DNA from: Polyangium aurulentum
GTDB lineage: Bacteria > Myxococcota_A > Polyangia > Polyangiales > Polyangiaceae
Length of the DNA: 32,869 nucleotides
Direction of reading: 5' to 3'
Assembly: GCA_945875545.1 (NCBI GenBank)
Contig: CAMCKZ010000032.1
Coordinates: forward strand, 1-32,869
The notes under the pieces were generated by a model, which saw nothing but the letters and a program-made list of their open reading frames with translations, was not told the DNA's origin and made no database searches. A program made the translations under genes and the position numbers. This document shows, piece after piece, positions 16,319 through 25,020 of this stretch. Positions within the stretch are counted from its first letter, which is position 1; every line of letters begins with the position of its first letter.

Positions 16319-17212
16319 TCAGACGACCGGGTCTTCGACGGCGCGGCCCGATAGGCGGCGCCCGAGCGTCCACGCGCTTTCGACGAGGCCGATGCTGACG
16401 TAGATGGCCAACAGCCACACCAACACGAACGCGGGCCCGCGCACGTAACTCACGTAAGCGCTTGATAACACACCGAAAAGCACCACTCCGACCGTGCGCG
16501 GATTTGGGTGGAGGTCTTTGAACGATCGAAACTTGATCGTGGACACCATGAGCGTGCCGAACAAAATCGTGGTGCCCAGAATGGCCCACGAAAAACGCGA
16601 TTGTTCGAGGCGCACGGAACTCGCGTGGTTCGCCAAAATCAACGAGACCAGCATGCCCGCCGCCCCCGGTGAAGGCAGGCCCACGATGTACTTGCTGGGC
16701 TTGGTTGGCCGCCCGGTGTCGTCCATCGACAGGACGTTGAAACGCGCGAGGCGGACCACCGCGCAGGCCGCGAAAAAAAAGCCCACGAGCTGCCCGACGA
16801 GGCCCAAATGATGGAGCGACCACAGGTAGACGAGTACCCCGGGCGCGACCCCGAACGAGAGCGCATCGGCGAGGGAATCAAGCTGGAGACCGAAGGAGCT
16901 TTGCGTCTTGGTGGCCCGCGCGACGCGGCCATCCATCGTGTCGAAAAACACGGCGTACACCAGGAAAAGCGCTGCGTGAAAGAAGCCGTCGGCCGCTTCG
17001 TTCGGAAGGCCACGTTCGCGAAACGCAAACGACTCGGCGGCGGTACGCAGCGACTGAAACCCACAAAACACGCTGGCGAGCGTGATCATATTGGGCAGCA
17101 AAAAAAGCGTCTTTTGAAGGTCGACGCGGCGGCGCAGGCGAGGGCGGGGCACGGCACGTAGGGTACGACGAGCCGACGCAAAATTCCAACGACCGATGCA
17201 AGTAGTCCCCAT
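16319..17212 (-). CDS. pssA: CDP-diacylglycerol-serine O-phosphatidyltransferase (PssA type)
   Basis: From the ATG at 17212 this encodes 297 residues; the open frame reaches further upstream but lacks family character there, and a GTG at 17152 is an alternative start. It carries the CDP-alcohol phosphotransferase motif DGxxARx8Gx3Dx3D exactly (Asp94 to Asp116). After basic RRRVDLQK come LFLLPNMITLASVFCG and multiple hydrophobic segments, as in membrane PssA of the Bacillus-type family. It makes phosphatidylserine from CDP-diacylglycerol and serine, the precursor of phosphatidylethanolamine. No psd decarboxylase gene is present here. It diverges from the TPR-lipoprotein gene and lies upstream of the TerB-like gene with a 91-bp gap. 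Other CDP-alcohol transferases share the motif; overall length and the start pattern favour PssA. Confidence 0.85.
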   Translation of the reverse strand: MGTTCIGRWNFASARRTLRAVPRPRLRRRVDLQKTLFLLPNMITLASVFCGFQSLRTAAESFAFRERGLPNEAADGFFHAALFLVYAVFFDTMDGRVARATKTQSSFGLQLDSLADALSFGVAPGVLVYLWSLHHLGLVGQLVGFFFAACAVVRLARFNVLSMDDTGRPTKPSKYIVGLPSPGAAGMLVSLILANHASSVRLEQSRFSWAILGTTILFGTLMVSTIKFRSFKDLHPNPRTVGVVLFGVLSSAYVSYVRGPAFVLVWLLAIYVSIGLVESAWTLGRRLSGRAVEDPVV

Positions 17213-17309
17213 TCTTTGCGAAGACTCGCCGCCACCGAATGCGGACGGGTGACGCCGCGATCGACGAAAATGGCGCGGAGTTTCACCGCGTGCCATCGAG
17301 GCTGGTAGC

Positions 17310-18056
17310 ATGCGCGCGATGACAGCTCGGAGGCCGCTGGCCCTGTGTTTTGGGATGCTCTGGGCCTGCACCGGCGCTCGCGGGCCGCATGACGTCGCGG
17401 TTCACGACGACCTCGAGGCGGTGCGCGAGCAAAGCGATCTTCGCCAGTCGAACCACGCCCGCGAGCTTCCCCCGGAGCCGCCTCCCGCCGATGGTCCCGG
17501 GCCCCGCGCGAGCCTTCCGCCCAGGGAAATCGTGCGGATCGGAGCGCGTCGTCCGGACTCTCCACGGGTTGACGATCCGGGCCCGAGACCCGTTTTGAAG
17601 GTCGTCGGCGGGCGTCACGGCAACGACTCGGTCGAAAAGAGAAACATCGACGACGACGAGGATGGCGCGGGCGAAACCGTTGCGTCGCCCCAAGAACTCG
17701 CGCTGTACAAAAAGGGCAACGACGCGGAACGCGCGTCGAAACACAAAGACGCCCTCGAGGCTTTCGGAAAGCTCCTCGTGTTGCGCCCCGACGGGCCCTT
17801 GGCCGAGCAGGCCATGCTCGGGCGCGCCGTTGCCCACCAGGGTGACGGAGACTCCATACGGGCCGCAGAAGACCTGGAATCCCTGGTAAATCGCTTTCCA
17901 ACGAGCGACAGCACCCCGGAGGTGCTCTTTCGCCTCGTCGGCCTGCACCGAGGTCTTGGCCACAGGGAACGTGCCGCGGAGCTGTCGGACAGGCTATCGT
18001 CCCAATATCCGAAGAGTGAGGCGGCTCGTCGCCTTGCGCGGGAGAAAACTCGATGA
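17310..18056 (+). CDS. TPR-containing lipoprotein
   Basis: Encodes 248 residues; a second in-frame ATG at 17319 is an alternative start, and GAGG lies 8 bp before 17310. The lipobox LWAC (17-20) predicts a lipoprotein. A long Pro/Arg/Asp-rich unstructured segment (about 30-130, containing DDDEDG) is followed by tetratricopeptide-like helices (about 135-245), as in ELALYKKGNDAERASKHKDA and RLVGLHRGLGHRERAAEL. The layout recalls YbgF/CpoB-like periplasmic proteins, which bridge outer-membrane and cell-wall functions, but no direct match is claimed. Its stop overlaps the LysM gene start as ATGA, so it probably works with that protein and with the downstream ABC system. Confidence 0.8.
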   Translation: MRAMTARRPLALCFGMLWACTGARGPHDVAVHDDLEAVREQSDLRQSNHARELPPEPPPADGPGPRASLPPREIVRIGARRPDSPRVDDPGPRPVLKVVGGRHGNDSVEKRNIDDDEDGAGETVASPQELALYKKGNDAERASKHKDALEAFGKLLVLRPDGPLAEQAMLGRAVAHQGDGDSIRAAEDLESLVNRFPTSDSTPEVLFRLVGLHRGLGHRERAAELSDRLSSQYPKSEAARRLAREKTR

Positions 18057-19441
18057 TCCGTCGCACCATTTCTTTGGCCCTAATTGTGTATTCTGCACCT
18101 TTGTTCGCGCAGGGTGTTTCGTCGGCCTCGGGCGGGCCCGTGCCCTCGGCGCTTGGCACCCAAGAAGTGACCGAACGCGGCCTCGAACGGGCCCTTGATA
18201 GCGCCGCGGCGGGGAGTCTGCCGCCCGGTGCCCAACGAGCGGGAGCCTGGGGAAAAACCGGGGGATCAGGCGCGAGGACCTCGTCTTCGCAAGATCGCGC
18301 ACCGGGCCAAACCGACACTTTCGATCTAGGCCGCGGCAGGGGCGGCGGGAGATCGATGAAGGGCGCCGAGGATGGCCCCGTTTTTCTTGAGTCCCCGGCC
18401 AATAGCGCGCCGGCGCAAGAGCGCGAGAGCCGCAAGACCAGCGTCGTCGTTCAGAAGGGCGATTCGCTGTGGACGATTTGCGATCGCGAACTCGGAAATG
18501 CCTACGCGTGGCCGAAGGTTTGGGCGCTGAATCCCCACGTGGAAAATCCCCACGTCATCGAGCCGGGCCAAGCGATTCGCCTCACCGCCGAGGGCTCCTT
18601 GGCTGGCGGGGCTGCGTCGGGCGGTCGCGGCCCGGGGCGTTTCGGTTCGTCACAAGGCGGCGGTAAGGCCTCGGGTTTCAATTTCCGGCCTGGCTCGCGC
18701 GTCGATCCCCAGTCGATCTTTCAACTGGACGAAGGTCTCGTGGAAGACGATGACGGTGCAATTGCCGGAGAAATCCAGGGTTCCCCGAGCGACCGCCTTT
18801 ATCTCGCGGCGGGCGACGACGTGTGGATCAAGCCCGCAGACGGCAAGAAATTGGAGGTCGGCCAGGTGCTGATCGTGCAGCGCCCTGTTGAAAAGACGAC
18901 CGTGGGTACGGTTGTTCACCACGTGGGCTCTCTTCGCGTGACGGCAATGCGTGAAGGATACACGCTTGTGCGCGGGGTCATTGTTGAAGCCTCCGACGTC
19001 ATCGAGCGCGGCATGAAGCTGTCGAGCGAGGCACGGGAACTTCGCATCGTGGCCCCCGTGGCCGGGGCTCCAGACCTCGTCGCTCGCATCGTGGGTGCCA
19101 CGCATCTGCACGCGTTTTACGGGCAAAATCAGGTCGTTTTTCTCGATCGCGGATCCAACGACAAACTCGAATCGGGGCACACTCTTTTTGTCGACCGCGA
19201 GGGCGACGGCCTGGCCAACACCTCCACGTACCGCGAGGCCCGCACGACGCTGAGTCTTGACGCGGAGGGTCTCGGCGAAGAACACGCCAACGGCACGCCG
19301 AGCACCGAAGCCCTCCCGTCGGACCGCATCGCGGAGCTGCGCGTCGTCGCGGTCAAGCCCCACTCCGCGACGTGTTTGGTCTTGCGTGCGCGCCGCGAAA
19401 TCGAAAAGAGCGACGTCGCGCGTACTTCGTCAGGGCCCTAA
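18053..19441 (+). CDS. LysM-domain exported protein
   Basis: Encodes 462 residues. A signal peptide (MIRRTISLALIVYSAPLFAQ) predicts export. A low-complexity Gly/Ser/Arg linker of about 100 residues leads to a LysM domain (about 130-178: VVVQKGDSLWTICDRELGNA with WPKVWALNPHVENP and IEPGQAIRL), which binds peptidoglycan glycan chains. The remaining 280 residues contain repeating beta segments (GDDVWIKPADGKKLEVGQVLIV, GTVVHHVGSLRVTAM) and have a fold I do not recognise. It overlaps the TPR lipoprotein by 4 bp and precedes the ABC genes by 105 bp. A cell-wall anchor for the downstream machinery is a reasonable guess, not shown by the sequence. Confidence 0.87.
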   Translation: MIRRTISLALIVYSAPLFAQGVSSASGGPVPSALGTQEVTERGLERALDSAAAGSLPPGAQRAGAWGKTGGSGARTSSSQDRAPGQTDTFDLGRGRGGGRSMKGAEDGPVFLESPANSAPAQERESRKTSVVVQKGDSLWTICDRELGNAYAWPKVWALNPHVENPHVIEPGQAIRLTAEGSLAGGAASGGRGPGRFGSSQGGGKASGFNFRPGSRVDPQSIFQLDEGLVEDDDGAIAGEIQGSPSDRLYLAAGDDVWIKPADGKKLEVGQVLIVQRPVEKTTVGTVVHHVGSLRVTAMREGYTLVRGVIVEASDVIERGMKLSSEARELRIVAPVAGAPDLVARIVGATHLHAFYGQNQVVFLDRGSNDKLESGHTLFVDREGDGLANTSTYREARTTLSLDAEGLGEEHANGTPSTEALPSDRIAELRVVAVKPHSATCLVLRARREIEKSDVARTSSGP

Positions 19442-19461
19442 TCGGCCCCGTCTCCGACAAG

Positions 19462-19497
19462 CGATCGCCTGTAAATTTGCAGCGATACGGGCGATCG
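19462..19497. repeat. Perfect 8-bp inverted repeat in the LysM-ABC gap
   Basis: CGATCGCC (19462-19469) and GGCGATCG (19490-19497) flank a 20-nt loop. No T-tract follows, so it is not a classical terminator. It could be a regulatory operator or an RNA hairpin between the LysM gene and the ABC ATPase. Confidence 0.5.
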
Positions 19498-19546
19498 AGG
19501 CTGCGCTCTCTTCAACGGGCCACGAAAGCGCGCTACGACCCCGCGC

Positions 19547-20533
19547 GTGATCAACGTGAGCGGACTTACCAAGCATTACGGCGGCTACGTGGCCGTCGAT
19601 GACGTAAGTTTTGCCGTGGATTGCGGCGAGATTGTGGGCTTTCTCGGGCCCAACGGCGCAGGCAAATCGACGACGCTGCGGATGCTCGCGGGGTTCATTG
19701 GCCCAACCTCGGGCTCGGTCTCGCTCTCGGGCCACGACGTCGTCTCGGCGCCGATGAAGGCCAAGCAGACCCTCGGGTACATGCCCGAGTCGGCACCATT
19801 GTACACCGAGATGCGCGTCGCGGAATACCTGCGTTTTCGCGCGTCGATCAAAGGTGTGGCGCGGCGAGAAAGGGCTGCGGCCGTGGGGCTTTCAATGGAA
19901 CGCGCCCGCGTCGCCGACGTGCGCGACGTGCGCATTGGCGAGCTGTCGAAGGGGTATCGGCAGCGGGTCGCGCTCGCGGATGCCATCGTCGCAGACCCGC
20001 CCATTCTGGTGCTCGACGAACCAACGGCGGGCATGGACCCGAATCAGATTCGCGACGTGAGAGACCTTCTTCGCGAGCTCTCGCCACGAAAAGCCATCCT
20101 GCTGTCGACCCACATTCTCGGCGAGGTCGATGCAATCTGCACGCGTATTGTCGTGCTCGCGAAGGGGCGTGTGGCCATGGCGGGGACCCTTGCGGAACTC
20201 ACGAGCAAGGCCCGCACCGCCGGCACCGGTATTCGCTTTCGGGGTGCAAAAGACCTGGCGCAAGCGCTTACCCTGGCCTTTCCGGAGATCGCGAAATCCG
20301 GCGTCCTTGAGCGCGACGGCGAATGCGTCTTGTGCGTGTATTGGCGCGACGGCGTGGACGGCATACGAAGCGCAGACGTAACCGAGTCACTGATGGAACG
20401 GATGATGACCGCCAAGTTGAAGGTGCGCGGCACCGTTGAACTCGGCGAGCGCACCGGGGCCGACCTCGAAGAGATTTTTGCATCGCTGACGCGCCGGCCG
20501 CCGGCGGACGAGCCCCACGGACAGGGCCAATGA
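19547..20533 (+). CDS. ABC transporter ATP-binding protein, GldA-like
   Basis: Encodes 328 residues from a GTG at 19547. It contains Walker A GPNGAGKST (34-42), the signature LSKGYRQRV (133-141), Walker B ILVLDEPTAGMD (153-164) and an H-loop in LLSTHILGEVDAIC. Residues 1-225 form the ATPase and a C-terminal regulatory segment of about 100 residues follows. Subunits with this layout pair with ABC-2 permeases and GldG proteins, as in gliding-linked GldAFG of Bacteroidetes and related systems elsewhere. The stop overlaps the permease start (ATGA, 20530-20533). The substrate and whether the complex supports motility cannot be read from sequence. Confidence 0.9.
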   Translation: MINVSGLTKHYGGYVAVDDVSFAVDCGEIVGFLGPNGAGKSTTLRMLAGFIGPTSGSVSLSGHDVVSAPMKAKQTLGYMPESAPLYTEMRVAEYLRFRASIKGVARRERAAAVGLSMERARVADVRDVRIGELSKGYRQRVALADAIVADPPILVLDEPTAGMDPNQIRDVRDLLRELSPRKAILLSTHILGEVDAICTRIVVLAKGRVAMAGTLAELTSKARTAGTGIRFRGAKDLAQALTLAFPEIAKSGVLERDGECVLCVYWRDGVDGIRSADVTESLMERMMTAKLKVRGTVELGERTGADLEEIFASLTRRPPADEPHGQGQ

Positions 20534-21288
20534 ACGCGTTTCTGGCCCTTCTTGTTCGGGAGCTTTTTGCCTTCTTCGTCACCCCGTTGGCGTGGGTTCT
20601 GCTCGTCGTTTTTCTCGTCGTCCAGGGCCTTCACTTCACGCTCCTTGTGCAGCATTTTTCCTCGGCCGGAGATGCGGCCTCGGACCAATCGCCGGTGCAG
20701 GCATTTTTCGGAAATACGGCGATTCTTTACCTCGTGCTCTTCCTGCTCGTGCCGCCGCTGACCATGCGGCTCTTCGCCGAAGAGCGCCGAAGCGGCACCC
20801 TCGAAGCGCTGCTCACCGCACCCATCACCGCGTCCGCCGTGGTGCTCGCCAAATACCTAGCTGCACTCTGCACCTATGTGTCTTTGTGGCTTCCGACGGT
20901 TCTCTACTTGGTCGTCTTGCGCCAAACCGGGGCCATCGACTGGCACGTAGCGGCAACGAGTTACCTAGGCGTTTTCCTCGTCGGGGCAGCTTACCTGGCG
21001 GTCGGGCTGCTCATGAGCGCGCTGACGTCGAGTCAGTTTATCGCCCTGGTCTTGACGGCCCTGGTGATGCTCGTGCTGTTCATTGTGGGCATCGCCGAGT
21101 TCGTTGCGCCCCCGGGTTCGGTGCTTCAGGGTGTGGCGCACCACGTGTCGATGTGGTCCCAGATGGCGAGTTTCGCCTCGGGCCTCATCGATACGCGGCA
21201 TCTGGTTTTCGACGGCTCCATCGTGGTTACCTGCCTCTTTGTGACGGTTCGCGTGGTGGATTCCTGGCGTTTGGATGGCCGCGCATGA
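20530..21288 (+). CDS. ABC-2 type permease, GldF-like
   Basis: Encodes 252 residues with about six hydrophobic membrane segments, as expected of an ABC-2 permease. Phrases such as FAEERRSGTLEALLTAPITASAVVLAKYLA are typical of the family: a cytoplasmic re-entrant segment with E-R-R-SGT-E and P-x-x, where the ATPase couples. It forms the membrane channel for the ATPase encoded directly upstream. Start and stop overlap both neighbours by 4 bp (ATGA), giving tight translational coupling across the cassette. No substrate can be assigned. Confidence 0.87.
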   Translation: MNAFLALLVRELFAFFVTPLAWVLLVVFLVVQGLHFTLLVQHFSSAGDAASDQSPVQAFFGNTAILYLVLFLLVPPLTMRLFAEERRSGTLEALLTAPITASAVVLAKYLAALCTYVSLWLPTVLYLVVLRQTGAIDWHVAATSYLGVFLVGAAYLAVGLLMSALTSSQFIALVLTALVMLVLFIVGIAEFVAPPGSVLQGVAHHVSMWSQMASFASGLIDTRHLVFDGSIVVTCLFVTVRVVDSWRLDGRA

Positions 21289-22856
21289 CCGAGAACACGC
21301 ACCACGCCGCAGGCAACGAGGCTCCATTGCCGCCGCGGCCTGCCCCGCCCGCCGCCCGCTGGCACCGGTTGCTGGACCTTGGCGGGGTCACCGCGGCCTT
21401 TGCGCTGCTCGTCCTGGGTAACATCGTGGCAGCCCGCCACTGGACGCGCTTCGACGCCTCTGCGGGCGCGCGCTGGACGCTTTCGCCCGCAACCCTCACA
21501 ACGCTGGCGGCCATTGACGAAACTGTGCATATTTACTTGCTATTCGGCTCCGCAGACCCGCTCGGGCAGTCGGTTCGCCACACGCTCGAGGCCTACCTCG
21601 GTGCCACGAACAAGCTCGAGGTGCATGCGGTGGACCCGGACCGCGACCCCGTCGCGTTTGAGGAAATTCGTCATCGCTTCACCGTGGATGCGGAGCGCAC
21701 CGCCGATGGGCGAACGGTCACCGACGCCAGCATCATTGTGAGCCGCGGCGAGAGGGCCTGGTTCATCAGCGCGAGCGAACTCGTGCAGGTTTCGTCCGGC
21801 GACGATACCCGGGCCAGGCCGCGAGAAGAGCAGGCAATTACCACGGCTTTGCGTCGTGTGCTTGGCGGCGAACGCACGGTGGTTTGCGTGACGACGGGCC
21901 ACGGCGAGGCGAGCGTCGACGACACGGGCGCGCAGGGTCTTGACGCCTTCGCGACGATTCTGAAGAAGAGCAACATCGAGGTGCGAACCGTCGCCATCAA
22001 GGGTCAAGGTTCTTTCGACGGCTGTTCCCTCGCGATGGTGGCGGCCCCGCACCTGCCTTTTGATCGGGCCGACGCCCTCGCCCTCGCGGATTATTCTCAG
22101 GAAGGACACGGCATTTTCCTCGCCTTGGGCCCCATTGTCGCCGAAGGCGGAATTCGAGAGACTGGGCTTGAGGGCTTTCTTGCGGGCAACGGCATGGCCA
22201 TCGACGCCTCTTTGGTGGTCGAAACTGCGGGCGACAGCGTCGTCGCGGGTTCGCGCGGCCTTCGATTTCAGACGAACGTGCAGGAACATCCGGTGACAAC
22301 GGGCTTGGCGTCGGGCCCGAGCACGAGACCGAGGGTCGTCTTGGATCTCGTGCGGCCGCTGCGCCATGTGCAAAGTCCGCGGGGCGTTTCTGCTGTAGAT
22401 TTGCTGCTTTCGAGCGACCAGTCGTTTGCCATTGACAATCTACGCGATATCGGTACTTGGAAAGACGTGCCGCCGAGGGCAGCCGCGGATCGGGGCGGGC
22501 CCCATGCGTTGGCAATGCTCGCCGAAGAGCGCCTCGCGAACGAAAAAGTGGCACGGGTCGTGCTCGTTGGCTCCGCGGCCATTCTTGAGGCACGGGCCTG
22601 GAACGAGCCCACCCAGTCGCGGGGCGCGGCGTTCCTCGCTGAGAGTTTTGTGGCGTATTTGGGCGGCGAATTGCCCGTCGTAGATGTGCCAGAAAAGCAG
22701 GAAATCGCCGCGGGATTGCGAATCACCGACGAAGCGCGGGCCTCGGTCGGTCGCTACGTGCTGCTGGTTGTTCCTGGGGCGTTTGCGGCGCTCGGTTTGG
22801 CGATTGCGTGGCTGCGCCGCAGCCGGGGCGGCGTGCCGCGGGGAACCCCGTCGTGA
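21285..22856 (+). CDS. GldG-like auxiliary protein of the ABC cassette
   Basis: Encodes 523 residues from the ATG at 21285, which overlaps the permease stop. The layout matches GldG/ABC-type uncharacterised transport proteins: a short cytoplasmic N-terminus, one membrane segment (about 33-51), a large extracytoplasmic region of about 430 residues (with FDASAGARWTLSPATLTTL at its start and TGHGEASVDD in the middle), and a final membrane segment (about 487-508) followed by a basic tail. The periplasmic part looks like a Rossmann-type domain without catalytic motifs I recognise. In known gld operons such proteins are needed for assembly with the ABC-2 pair. Role here is inferred from gene order. 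Confidence 0.8.
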   Translation: MTENTHHAAGNEAPLPPRPAPPAARWHRLLDLGGVTAAFALLVLGNIVAARHWTRFDASAGARWTLSPATLTTLAAIDETVHIYLLFGSADPLGQSVRHTLEAYLGATNKLEVHAVDPDRDPVAFEEIRHRFTVDAERTADGRTVTDASIIVSRGERAWFISASELVQVSSGDDTRARPREEQAITTALRRVLGGERTVVCVTTGHGEASVDDTGAQGLDAFATILKKSNIEVRTVAIKGQGSFDGCSLAMVAAPHLPFDRADALALADYSQEGHGIFLALGPIVAEGGIRETGLEGFLAGNGMAIDASLVVETAGDSVVAGSRGLRFQTNVQEHPVTTGLASGPSTRPRVVLDLVRPLRHVQSPRGVSAVDLLLSSDQSFAIDNLRDIGTWKDVPPRAAADRGGPHALAMLAEERLANEKVARVVLVGSAAILEARAWNEPTQSRGAAFLAESFVAYLGGELPVVDVPEKQEIAAGLRITDEARASVGRYVLLVVPGAFAALGLAIAWLRRSRGGVPRGTPS

Positions 22857-24988
22857 GCGGTTACGTTCGCCGCCACGGGGCCAGTGCGGCCCTGATGCTG
22901 GCAGCCCTCGGCCTCGGCGTGTGGGTCTTCGTCGCGGAGCCTCGTCTCCAATCAACCGGCGATCGGGAGAAGCGCGGAAAGAATATTTTTCAGGAGTTTT
23001 CCAGGTCGGGCCTGAACGCCATCGAGCTTGAACCGGTGGGCGGTCCGCGGCTGCGGGTGGAGCGCGTGAGCGTGGCCGACACGTGGAATCTCTTTCTCGA
23101 CGATGCACCGACGGACGGCGACGAGGCCGCCATCGACAAGCTCGCGGCGGCCATTGAGTACGCGAGTGTCGTGCGTGAGGCGACCGGCAGCAGCTTCGGC
23201 CTCGAGACCCCGAGACTGCGGGGGGCCATTCGCATCGGCGACGTTCGGCAGGAGTTTTCCATCGGTTCCGCAGCTCCAGGGGCACCAGGAACGGCGTATG
23301 TGCGCGTCGGCGACGGCGCCGTGCAGGTGGCGAGCGCGGCCTTCGTCGTGGAGGTTCTGGCTACCGCCTCGCGTCTCGTGGAGCGCCGCGTCGTGCCTTA
23401 TCTCTCCGTCGAGACGTCGCGGCTGGAGGTCGGAGGTGGCTCGCTCGTTGCCAAGGCGTTCGAGCGCGTCGAGGGTGGCGCCTGGCTGTTTGCCGGAGAG
23501 AGAGCGCGCGCCTCGCGCAGGGCTATTGACAGGCTTTGGTCAGCGATTGCGGATCTTCAGTCGGAGAAGGAACGCCCCGATTCGGCGTGGGCACCGGCGG
23601 CGGACGACGACGTTGTGCGGGTGCGCCTCATCCCGCGCGATGGGCGCCCCGCGGCGGGTCTCGAATTGCATGCAGGATGCATGGATGCCTCTCGGGCCAC
23701 GCTGCGCCTTTCTGGCCCAAAAAAACGCGTCGTGTGCGTGGCTTCCGCCGTCTATGAGAAGCTGAAGGGCCTGAGCGCGGAGGACTTTCGAGACGCGGCG
23801 CCGGTGGCTCTCAGGTCCGATGAAATCCAGGCGATTCGCATCGTGGATGGCAGCGAAACGTTTGAGGTTGGGCGCAAGGGGCCGGCGTTCTTGGTTCGCA
23901 GCGACGGCAACCGCAGCGTGCCAAGCGAGCTCAACGAAGACGTGAACGCGTGGATGGACGGACTATCGGCCGACGCGGAAGACGCCGTGGACGACGCGCA
24001 AACTGCGCGCCTTGACCTCACGGGAATACTTGAGGTCTACACGGATAAAGTGAAGCCGGCGGAGAGTCTTCATTGGGTCCGTATTGATGCGAATACGGTG
24101 GTTTTGAAGCGGGATTCCGACGCCGCGATGCTTCGAGTTCGGGGCGGCGTGGCGGCTCGAATGTCCGCGAAGGGCGCATGGCTAAGGCCTCGCGCGGTGT
24201 TCGAGGCAGCGGCGGGCGCGCGCGCCGTCACGCGCCTCGAGCTTGTCTGCGACGGGCGGCGGGAGGTGGTGGAGCACGGGTCCGAGGGCTGGGTGTTTGT
24301 GGAGCCCAAGGGGGCCCCCGTGGATGCCGCGCACGCTCTCGACGTAGCGGCGAAACTGCTCGCGACGCGCGCGGACAGGTGGCTTGAAACCTCGGAAAAA
24401 CCCGGGGGAAGTGCGTGTTTTGGGCGCGCTACGCTGGCGGGTCAAGATGGTGGCGGCGCGGGCGTGTACGAGCTGCAACTGGGCGACCGGCGCGAGGGCG
24501 CTTACGTGGCTTCCGCGAGCGGCGCACCTGGGGCATTCTTGGCACCGACGGCGACCCGCGAGCTCTTGACCGCGTCCCTCGTGGACCGCGTGCTTGGCCC
24601 CGGGGATCTCGACGGCGCGGCCTCGGTGACGCTCCGGCGCGGGGCTCGAAGCGGCGTATTTGTGAGGACCAGTAGGGGATTGCGTTTGCGTGGGGCCGAG
24701 GAAAATGGGCCACTTGGTGAACGTTTGACCGCGCGCGTCGCGTCTCTCCTGGCGGATGAAGTTCTTCACGCGGGAGAGGCAACTTCGCGCGACGGATTGA
24801 GCCACCCGGCAGCGACGATTGAATGGGCGGGGTCTGCGGGCAATGTTCTTGGGCAGATGAAGTTCGGGGCGCCCGTTGCGCGGGGGCTCGATCGCTTCAT
24901 TCCGGTGGCCTCACCGCGGGGCGGGGTGGTGCTTGGGATTCGGCCCGAGGTTCTTGAAGAATTGTTTGAGGCTGTCGGCGGGAAGTAG
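22853..24988 (+). CDS. DUF4340-type membrane-anchored protein
   Basis: Encodes 711 residues from a GTG at 22853 (GTGA overlap with the previous stop). One N-terminal membrane segment (about 10-27, ALMLAALGLGVWVFVAEP) anchors a long extracytoplasmic region. That region is rich in short beta stretches and repeats the pattern of hydrophobic strand, turn and Arg/Asp-rich strand (NAIELEPVGGPRLRVERV, IQAIRIVDGSETFEVGRKG), which is characteristic of DUF4340 proteins found after GldG-like genes in many phyla. No catalytic motif is visible. It ends the cassette; the TPP-enzyme gene starts 32 bp later and may be read through. Family assignment rests on gene order and beta-repeat pattern. Confidence 0.72.
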   Translation: MSGYVRRHGASAALMLAALGLGVWVFVAEPRLQSTGDREKRGKNIFQEFSRSGLNAIELEPVGGPRLRVERVSVADTWNLFLDDAPTDGDEAAIDKLAAAIEYASVVREATGSSFGLETPRLRGAIRIGDVRQEFSIGSAAPGAPGTAYVRVGDGAVQVASAAFVVEVLATASRLVERRVVPYLSVETSRLEVGGGSLVAKAFERVEGGAWLFAGERARASRRAIDRLWSAIADLQSEKERPDSAWAPAADDDVVRVRLIPRDGRPAAGLELHAGCMDASRATLRLSGPKKRVVCVASAVYEKLKGLSAEDFRDAAPVALRSDEIQAIRIVDGSETFEVGRKGPAFLVRSDGNRSVPSELNEDVNAWMDGLSADAEDAVDDAQTARLDLTGILEVYTDKVKPAESLHWVRIDANTVVLKRDSDAAMLRVRGGVAARMSAKGAWLRPRAVFEAAAGARAVTRLELVCDGRREVVEHGSEGWVFVEPKGAPVDAAHALDVAAKLLATRADRWLETSEKPGGSACFGRATLAGQDGGGAGVYELQLGDRREGAYVASASGAPGAFLAPTATRELLTASLVDRVLGPGDLDGAASVTLRRGARSGVFVRTSRGLRLRGAEENGPLGERLTARVASLLADEVLHAGEATSRDGLSHPAATIEWAGSAGNVLGQMKFGAPVARGLDRFIPVASPRGGVVLGIRPEVLEELFEAVGGK

Positions 24989-25020
24989 CGAAACCCGAGG
25001 GGAAAGCCTAGGCTGGCGCC

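Noticed and set aside
17086-18435. A 449-residue minus-strand frame running from pssA through the TPR and LysM genes
   Set aside because: Low-complexity Arg/Pro composition; conflicts with three supported genes.
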